Under the pieces are notes generated by a model. The model saw only the letters and a list, made by a program, of their open reading frames with translations, searched no databases and was not told the origin of the DNA. The translations under genes and the position numbers were made by a program. A stretch of DNA of 41,047 nucleotides, taken from assembly GCA_016903655.1 (NCBI GenBank), contig JADQBC010000013.1, positions 1 through 41,047 of the forward strand, read 5' to 3'. Source of the DNA: Gomphosphaeria aponina SAG 52.96 = DSM 107014. Lineage in GTDB: Bacteria; Cyanobacteriota; Cyanobacteriia; Cyanobacteriales; Gomphosphaeriaceae. Below are positions 35,691-41,047 of this stretch, one piece after another; within the stretch, counting starts at the first letter, position 1; the number at the start of each line of letters is the position of its first letter.

Positions 35691-36971
35691 TTGCAGCAGA
35701 AAAACTCCACATTTATACTTTGCGGAGCAGAATTAAATAATAGTAATCTAGGAGTTGCAGCATTGTGTCATGCAACAATATCAGCTTTGACAGCTTTTGT
35801 CCCAAATGGGTCTTTTGTGATTTTTGATTATGGAGATGGGGTGCGTACAGGAGCAATTAAAACTCCCCAGGGTTCTATTGCAGTGGAATTTTGTGGAGCA
35901 AAAGAAACCAAAAGAATTTACAAAAGCGAGGCACTTTCCCGCATTCGACTGGCGGCAAAACTTGGAGGGTTGGCAAATCCAGCGGCAAAAAGACTCCTTG
36001 GGGCTAAGGCGGTTTTGGATATTACTGGGGGAGATAGTTTTACAGATCTCTATGGAGAAGAGAGATTTAGATCTGTCACTCTTCCTAAATTGATTGCTTT
36101 GGAAAATAATATACCATTGATTTTGTTACCCCAAACCTATGGCCCTTTTGCTACTGAAAAAGCTTATTTGGTAGCAGCAAGAGTAGCGCGGGGGGCAAAA
36201 TTAGCCTGGGCTAGGGATCTACGTTCTTATGAAGAGTTAAAATCTTTACTCGGAGATGAATTTGATCCGAATCGCCATCGTGTAGGGGTTGATGTTGCGT
36301 TTTTACTGCAAAAGAATAAACCAGAAAAGCCAATTCCAGAGCAGATAAGTCAATGGATGAGTGAGAAAAAGCTTCATGTTGGGTTTAATATTAGCGGCTT
36401 GATTTATAATAATCCTGAGGCAGCACGCAGTCAATATGGATTTAAGGCGGATTATCGCCAAGTGGTGACAGGATTTTTGGCAAAACTATTAAAAGAAACA
36501 GATGCTGTAATTAGTTTAATTCCCCATGTATTAGCACCAAAAGGGGAAACAGAGTCAGATCCAGCGGCGATCGCTCAAGTGGTGAGTGAACTGGGGGAGT
36601 TGGCAAAAGACAGAGTGGCTGTGGTGCCAGCAGAATATGACCAGTGTGAAATGAAATGGATTATTAGTCAGACAGACTGGTTTTGTGGGACAAGAATGCA
36701 CTCGACCATTGCAGGACTTTCATCAGGAGTACCGACAGCAGCTATTGCCTACAGTCCGAAGACATTAGGGGTGTTTGAAACCTGTGGACAGGGGAAGCAG
36801 GTTGCAGATCCCAGAAGTTTAACTACGGAAAAAGTGATAGAGCAGTTATGGCAGTCATGGAATGAAAGAGAAGTAGCAGCTAGCACACTCTCCGAGTATT
36901 TGCCTCAAGTTATCGCACAAGCAAAAGAACAGATGGAAGCGATCGCAACTATGATTGGAATGATTAAATGA
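35691..36971 (+). CDS. Polysaccharide pyruvyl transferase family protein, TTG start (426 aa)
   Basis: CsaB/ExoV-like transferase that adds a pyruvate ketal to sugar residues from phosphoenolpyruvate. Family marks: LCGAELNNSNLGVAALCHAT near the start, VLDITGGDSFTDLYG (about 107-121), LLPQTYGPF, and the C-terminal CGTRMHSTIAGLSSGVPTAA with AYSPKTLGVFE. The TTG start is supported by AGGGGGTG about 6 bases upstream; no ATG exists near. The final residues TMIGMIK and the TGA stop are encoded by the first unit of the repeat that begins at 36947, so the natural C terminus may originally have been different. Confidence 0.85.
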   Translation: MQQKNSTFILCGAELNNSNLGVAALCHATISALTAFVPNGSFVIFDYGDGVRTGAIKTPQGSIAVEFCGAKETKRIYKSEALSRIRLAAKLGGLANPAAKRLLGAKAVLDITGGDSFTDLYGEERFRSVTLPKLIALENNIPLILLPQTYGPFATEKAYLVAARVARGAKLAWARDLRSYEELKSLLGDEFDPNRHRVGVDVAFLLQKNKPEKPIPEQISQWMSEKKLHVGFNISGLIYNNPEAARSQYGFKADYRQVVTGFLAKLLKETDAVISLIPHVLAPKGETESDPAAIAQVVSELGELAKDRVAVVPAEYDQCEMKWIISQTDWFCGTRMHSTIAGLSSGVPTAAIAYSPKTLGVFETCGQGKQVADPRSLTTEKVIEQLWQSWNEREVAASTLSEYLPQVIAQAKEQMEAIATMIGMIK

Positions 36972-37202
36972 GGACTATGATTGGAATGATTAAATGAGGA
37001 CTATGATTAGATTGTGGCATGGAAAATGGGTTTATTGTTTCCAACCATAATCTTGGATGATTGTACCTTACAAATCTTTCGCGGATTTAATTACATTTTT
37101 TCATTATCTAATGGAAAATGGGTTGATTGTTTCCAACCATAATCTTGGATGATTGTACCTTACAAATCTTTCGCGGATTTAATTACATTTTTTCATTATC
37201 TA
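36947..37202. repeat. Long-repeat family: AT-rich units with a 92-bp tandem duplication
   Basis: Two units of a GATTGGAATGATTAAATGAGG-type motif (starting AACTATG at 36947) are followed by a block of 92 bases (37019-37110) repeated at once (37111-37202) with a single difference. Each block contains the module TTGGATGATTGTACCTT (37053-37069 and 37145-37161), which recurs in the terminal array at 40849 and 40946. It starts inside the pyruvyl transferase gene and ends 31 bases before the flippase gene. A TATAAT at 37207-37212 with TTACAT (37183-37188) at 18-base spacing could be the flippase promoter, partly built from the repeat. Confidence 0.9.
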
Positions 37203-37233
37203 TAAGTATAATCAATAGTAAATTTTAATCTGG

Positions 37234-38679
37234 ATGAGCATGAGCGTTGGTATATCAAAACTGCTTCGTGGCGGTTCTCTGATGGTAGGAGGACAAGCTG
37301 GTAGTCAAGCCTTATCGTTTTTGAGAAATGCTCTTATTGGGCGGATGGTAAGCAAGGAAGATTTTGGCATCGCTGCTACTTTTACTATTACTGTTTCTCT
37401 ATTTGAACTGATCAGTCAAATGGCAGTAGATCAGCTTCTAGTTCAAGCAAAAGACGGTGATGATCCAGAACTGCAAAATGCAGCCCATTTAGTCACAATA
37501 ACTCGGGGGATTGTTGGGGCTGTTTTCATGTTTTTCTTAGCTCCAATTATCACTAAATTGTTTGATATTCCAGAAGCTACTTGGGCATTTCGTTGGCTAG
37601 CTCTTGTCCCACTCCTGCGAGGGTTTATCCATCTCGACCCTCAGAGATACCAACGTGATATGCGCTTGGCTCCCCTAGTTCTCATAGAATTTATACCCCA
37701 GGTTGTAATGGCTTTGGCTGTCTATCCTTTAATTGAATGGTTAGGGGATTATTCGGCGGTTCTTTGGTTGGTAATTATTCAGGCAGGGATTTTCCTGATT
37801 GTTACCCATTTATTGGCTGAACGTCCCTACGGAATTTCTTTTAATCAGGGATATCTTGAAAGAATATTTATCTTTGGTTGGCCATTGTTAATTAACGGTT
37901 TGTTAATGTTTGGCATCTTTCAAGGGGATAAAATAATTGTCGGCAAAATGTACGACATAGAGTTTCTAGGGGTTTATAGTGCAGCTTTTATGATGACAAT
38001 GACCCCAGCCATGTTAATTATCAAGACAATTAGGTCTTTACTTTTACCGATATTTTCCCGCAGCCAAAGTAAGAGAACACAATTTATTAAACGCTATAGT
38101 TTGGGGATAGAGTTGTTGTCATTGCTGACAGGTTTGTTTGCCATATTTTTTATTGTTTGCGGGGGAACAACATTATCATTTGTTTTTGGGGATAAATATA
38201 TCGGATATGGGGCGATCGTTGGCTGGACAGGGATTATGTGGTCAATTCGTATTTTACGCTCTGTGCCTACTATTGCAGCAGTAGCTATGGGAGATACCAA
38301 AAATTCCATGATTTCCAATTTTTATCGTACCTTAGCCTTGTTTTTTACCTTAATGGTTGCTTTAAAGGGTGGAAATCTGGCGATGATCGCAGCCAGCGGC
38401 GCAGTTGGTGAAGTTTTAGCACTGGTGGTAACAGCTTGGCGACTACAAAATTTACAAAAAATACCCATCAATATCTGTTTTATTCCCTTGGTAATAACAA
38501 TTATATTTTGGGGAGTTTCATGGTTGATTGTCTTGACCCTGGGAGAAAACTCAAATTTTGTTTTAGGAATTATTAGTTTAGCTTTGGTATCTTTGACATT
38601 TGCCGTCTCAACTGCGCTTATCTGTGGAGAATTAAGGAAAAGCTTATTTAAGGCTTGTTTTTCTGTAATTAAAAAGTGA
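37234..38679 (+). CDS. Wzx-type oligosaccharide flippase (481 aa)
   Basis: Polytopic MOP-superfamily flippase that moves lipid-linked repeat units across the inner membrane. About twelve to fourteen hydrophobic segments; the start SKLLRGGSLMVGGQAGSQAL with SFLRNALIGRMVSKEDFGIAATF (amphipathic first helix then Phe-Gly) is the standard N terminus of the PST/Wzx group, and GWPLLINGLLMFGIFQGDKIIVGK (about 208-231) is the central repeat. MSMS start at 37234 (two adjacent ATG). It pairs functionally with the co-polymerase at 32579; no Wzy polymerase is next to it. Confidence 0.92.
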   Translation: MSMSVGISKLLRGGSLMVGGQAGSQALSFLRNALIGRMVSKEDFGIAATFTITVSLFELISQMAVDQLLVQAKDGDDPELQNAAHLVTITRGIVGAVFMFFLAPIITKLFDIPEATWAFRWLALVPLLRGFIHLDPQRYQRDMRLAPLVLIEFIPQVVMALAVYPLIEWLGDYSAVLWLVIIQAGIFLIVTHLLAERPYGISFNQGYLERIFIFGWPLLINGLLMFGIFQGDKIIVGKMYDIEFLGVYSAAFMMTMTPAMLIIKTIRSLLLPIFSRSQSKRTQFIKRYSLGIELLSLLTGLFAIFFIVCGGTTLSFVFGDKYIGYGAIVGWTGIMWSIRILRSVPTIAAVAMGDTKNSMISNFYRTLALFFTLMVALKGGNLAMIAASGAVGEVLALVVTAWRLQNLQKIPINICFIPLVITIIFWGVSWLIVLTLGENSNFVLGIISLALVSLTFAVSTALICGELRKSLFKACFSVIKK

Positions 38680-38687
38680 TTACATCG

Positions 38688-38845
38688 GTTAATTGTTGAT
38701 TGTTAATCGTTCATGGAAGAAGATCAACCATCAACGATCAACTATCAACAGTTAATTGTTGATTGTTAATCGTTCATGGAAGAAGAGCAACTATCAACTA
38801 TCAACCATCAACTATCAACTATCAACCATCAACCATCAACCATTA
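38688..38845. repeat. Heptamer array with 63-base (9 x 7) tandem duplication
   Basis: A 36-base block at 38688-38723 recurs exactly at 38751-38786, 63 bases later, so the duplicated unit is nine heptamers long. Between and after them run GATCAAC, TATCAAC and CATCAAC units; the last stretch 38790-38840 is almost pure CAACTAT/CAACCAT. Reverse arms (GTTAATTGTTGAT) precede forward arms, so a large stem can form. The array starts 8 bases after the flippase stop and ends at the stop of the convergent oxygenase gene (38846-38848). Confidence 0.92.
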
Positions 38846-39679
38846 CTATTGCTTAGTTTTTTGATTTTGTAAAATTTCGGTGACAAGAGGAGGGATTAAT
38901 TTTCTGGCAAAAGTTTGTGCTTTGACCTTCCAAATTTCTGATTTTAAATTTTCTCCTGGACGTTCCCGAAACAAAGTGGTATGACTACCTCCAATTTCTT
39001 CTGGTGGTCGTCCATTGCTGTAATAGTAGAGCGCCAGTGACTTGCGGGTGCCACCTTCTGGACAAGTCAAGGGGTCTGGATGTCCATGATAAGAAAAGTC
39101 TGTTGTGCTAAAAATTACACAGCGATTAAAAATAGGTAAAACCTTTTGCTCACACCTAGTCATATCTCTGTTCCACATTTCAAAATGACCACCATATTCT
39201 TCTTCCCAATCTTTGTTGAGATAGATTAAAAGATTTAAGCGGCGATCGAGGGGCAGTGTTATATGGCGATTAAAATCAGCATGGAGTTTAAGGTAGCCGC
39301 CTCTGACAATTTGATGCAAACCTCCGCCGATAAAATGAGGATCAGGGAGGAGTCCGTCAATACCCGTCAACTTTTCCAAGAATTGAATAAACACTGACGA
39401 ATTTAGTTGATATAACAGAAACCGCGTTGCTTCTCCCATTTGCAATTCCGATGTAGATGCGAGTTTCTTTTCAGTAGCAGCATTGAACTTTTGCCAATTA
39501 ACCGAATTTGGTTGAGGAAATTCCTCTAATACCTGGTCTAGCACAGATGCTGGTAAAAAGTTATCCATAATAATATGTGGAAAGGGCTTACCCAGGGCGT
39601 AGGCTTCGCGATGCTTTGTCGCTAAATTATTTAAGTACTCTGGATCTAGACAAAAGGTTAATGTTGCACTTGTATTCAT
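38846..39679 (-). CDS. 2-oxoglutarate/Fe(II)-dependent oxygenase (277 aa)
   Basis: Double-stranded beta-helix dioxygenase of the prolyl-4-hydroxylase-like group. The iron-binding HxD is in LKLHADFN, the distal His in YHGHPDPL (about 40-50 residues further on), and the 2OG-binding Arg in TRKSLALYYYS. RRLNLLIYLNKDWEEEYGGHFEMW is the usual strand pair. PFPHIIMDNFLP near the N terminus is a frequent opening. Such enzymes appear in exopolysaccharide and cell-surface clusters, where they hydroxylate sugars or amino-acid substituents; the substrate here is unknown. Single leftward gene. Confidence 0.88.
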   Translation of the reverse strand: MNTSATLTFCLDPEYLNNLATKHREAYALGKPFPHIIMDNFLPASVLDQVLEEFPQPNSVNWQKFNAATEKKLASTSELQMGEATRFLLYQLNSSVFIQFLEKLTGIDGLLPDPHFIGGGLHQIVRGGYLKLHADFNRHITLPLDRRLNLLIYLNKDWEEEYGGHFEMWNRDMTRCEQKVLPIFNRCVIFSTTDFSYHGHPDPLTCPEGGTRKSLALYYYSNGRPPEEIGGSHTTLFRERPGENLKSEIWKVKAQTFARKLIPPLVTEILQNQKTKQ

Positions 39680-40107
39680 GGCTAATTGCGAGCAATTTTT
39701 CTTCTGAGGATTAATTCTTCCACTTAGATAGCATAATCTATGCTATGGCATTTTTTTGCCCTATGGTCGATTTTTTTTCGGCATTCATTAAATTTTTATG
39801 TATTAATAATTACTTCATAGAAATTAGTTAAGGCTAACCTTTTGAGCATTTAAGTTTTTATTTGTGATTTCCTACATAGGATTTTTTTTTATGTAGGAAA
39901 TTAAATTAAGCTTCTTAAATTAATGATTGGCTGAAATTTAATTGATAGCAGTTTTTATCAAGGGTGAAACACACGAATGACAAAATTAACTTAGCTACTA
40001 CTTTCGTACTCATGTATAATCAACCAAGCTATCAAATATAAGCACGAAATGATATCCTAGAAGCTGATTTCAGGATTGTTAGTCTTTCTCAAACCAAAAT
40101 ACCAAAA
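39680..40107. other. 428-base AT-rich intergenic region with hairpins
   Basis: Lies between the divergent oxygenase and acetyltransferase genes. A stem ATAGCAT (39728-39734)/ATGCTAT (39740-39746) is followed by T7. A second, longer stem has 12-base arms, ATTTCCTACATA (39867-39878) and TATGTAGGAAAT (39890-39901), around a T-rich loop; it lacks a flanking T-run. TATAAT at 40015-40020 could be the -10 of the acetyltransferase gene, though no good -35 is placed. No further gene is seen. Confidence 0.5.
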
Positions 40108-40809
40108 ATGATGGAAAGTGAATTAAAAGCTTCATTGCTCTCCCCTTTATTAATCAAAGCTTATCGTTATCCGCTGATGCAAAAGCAACCCATGCAGCAG
40201 CTTTTAAAAGTCATTTTTTTATTAACAGAAGGTGGATGCTATCGCTCGGCAACCCTGCGAAAAATCCTCAAAACTTATAATAACGTTGAATTGGGAGCAT
40301 ACAGCTATGGCTTTATTCCTGATCTGATGAACCCGTTTATTTTTCCAGCTGGAGTCACTATTGGTCGTTACGTTTCTATCGCTCAAAATGTTTGTGTATT
40401 CTTACAAAATCATCCCATAGAACGACTGTCAACCCATCCCTATTTTTATGCCCCCAGTCTAGGTTATGTTCAAGAAAATACTCTGCCTCCAAGTACCAGT
40501 TTAGAAATTGGGCATGATGCCTGGATTGGACATGGAGCCCTAATAACACCTGGTTGTAATCGAATTGGCATAGGCGCGGTTGTAGGAGCGGGGGCTATTG
40601 TTACCAAAGATGTTCCCGATTTTGCTATTGTGGCAGGAAACCCAGCTAAGTTGATTAGAAAAAGATTTTCTGATGAGGTGGGCGAAATTATTCTCAAAAG
40701 TAAGTGGTGGGAGAAGTCAATCGATGAGCTGAAACCTTATATTAAAGATATGTTACTCGCCGTCAATGAGCAACCATTTCAGCACTCTTTATTACTTAGT
40801 CAAGCTTAA
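40108..40809 (+). CDS. Hexapeptide-repeat acyltransferase, CatB/WcaF-like (233 aa)
   Basis: Left-handed beta-helix O-acetyltransferase, trimeric. The N terminus is a helical cap; the helix domain starts near VELGAYSYGFIPD (55-67) and continues through VTIGRYVSIAQNVCVF, the active-site His in FLQNHPIERLSTHPYFY, IGHDAWIGHGALITPG (about 130-145), then IGIGAVVGAGAIVTKDVPDFAIVAGNPAKLIRKRF. The last block is the classic CatB/xenobiotic-acetyltransferase end. It is expected to O-acetylate the polysaccharide. The TAA stop (40807-40809) overlaps the first two bases of the repeat array that follows, just as in the pyruvyl transferase gene. Confidence 0.92.
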   Translation: MMESELKASLLSPLLIKAYRYPLMQKQPMQQLLKVIFLLTEGGCYRSATLRKILKTYNNVELGAYSYGFIPDLMNPFIFPAGVTIGRYVSIAQNVCVFLQNHPIERLSTHPYFYAPSLGYVQENTLPPSTSLEIGHDAWIGHGALITPGCNRIGIGAVVGAGAIVTKDVPDFAIVAGNPAKLIRKRFSDEVGEIILKSKWWEKSIDELKPYIKDMLLAVNEQPFQHSLLLSQA

Positions 40810-41047
40810 CTATGATTGGAATGATTAAATCAAGACTATGATTAGATTTTGGATGATTGTACCTTGTCTTTAACTATGATTGGAATGATTAAATGAAGAC
40901 TATGATTAGATTTTGGAATGATTAAATCAAGACTATGATTAGATTTTGGATGATTGTACCTTGTCTTTAACTATGATTGGAATGATTAAATGAAGACTAT
41001 GATTAGATTTTGGAATGATTAAATCAAGACTATGATTAGATTTTGGA
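40808..41047. repeat. Tandem array of 97-bp units with an internal 33-bp subrepeat, running off the window
   Basis: Units start with AACTATGATTGGAATGATT at 40808, 40872 and 40969. The first is 64 bases; the second is 97, the extra 33 being a subrepeat (GATTAAAT-(C/G)-AAGACTATG onward to TTTTGGAAT). The third is cut by the window end. Each carries the module TTGGATGATTGTACCTT, shared with 37053 and 37145, so this is the same family as the repeat before the flippase gene. The unit spacing is far above that of CRISPR arrays and there are no unique spacers. Confidence 0.93.

Noticed and set aside
40808-41047. Tandem repeats at the window end as a CRISPR array
   Set aside because: Units of 64-97 bases contain subrepeats and near-identical sequence throughout; there are no short repeats with unique spacers and no cas genes.

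Overview
The window comes from a cyanobacterial chromosome. GCGATCGC (HIP1) octamers occur throughout, and several genes are of cyanobacterial type: a cyAbrB regulator, a DUF3172 protein, a DUF2232 protein next to a CobT-like protein, a CSP41-type epimerase, and multi-PAS/GAF kinases. The DNA is AT-rich. I do not assign a genus. All calls come from reading sequence and translations; no database search was run.

Layout. 1-800: the 3' end of a TnpB (IS200/IS605/IS1341-type) element, followed at once by the 5'-truncated remains of an HsdR-N-like nuclease gene. 892-6141: CSP41-like epimerase, convergent pgsA, an initiating sugar transferase, and a 961-aa Hsp70/actin-fold ATPase-like protein of unknown role. 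6517-11619: DUF2232 membrane protein, CobT-like enzyme, a small coiled-coil protein, a PotD-like lipoprotein, and an ACT-domain malic enzyme. 12163-17412: a large GAF-GAF-PASx6 histidine kinase followed by a receiver-kinase. 17445-21977: Nudix, RidA, an unknown protein, TrmH-type methylase, CbiB, a GFA-fold protein, Rrf2 and cyAbrB. 22086-28507: GT39 membrane glycosyltransferase, Na+/H+ antiporter with TrkA domain, DUF3172 and glmS. 28508-29640: a small toxin-antitoxin island bracketed by two copies of the glmS 3' end. 29801-40809: an exopolysaccharide cluster with a PssD/PssE (Alg14/Alg13-like) pair, a GT4-like glycosyltransferase, a Wzc-like co-polymerase/ATPase, a sulfotransferase, a polysaccharide pyruvyl transferase, a Wzx flippase, a 2OG-Fe(II) oxygenase and a hexapeptide acetyltransferase. 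No Wzy polymerase or Wza-type exporter is visible, so the cluster probably continues past the window or works with genes elsewhere.

How the genes work together. GlmS makes glucosamine-6-phosphate, the entry point to UDP-GlcNAc, and lies directly upstream of the polysaccharide genes. The sugar transferase at 2380-3090 is of the type that loads the first sugar on undecaprenyl phosphate. The cluster then supplies glycosyltransferases, decoration enzymes (sulfate, pyruvate, acetyl), a flippase and a chain-length regulator. CobT-like and CbiB belong to the lower-ligand and amide-linker steps of cobalamin synthesis but sit in separate operons.

The most unusual feature is repeats at gene edges. A family of heptanucleotide arrays (CAACCAT/CAACTAT and the reverse TTGATGG/TTAATGG) sits at stop or start codons of many genes and in several cases supplies those codons. 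A second, longer repeat family starts exactly at or inside the 3' ends of two exopolysaccharide genes. Two genes (glmS and the PssE-like gene) also have degraded duplicates of their own 3' ends downstream. Together these suggest repeated recombination at gene termini.
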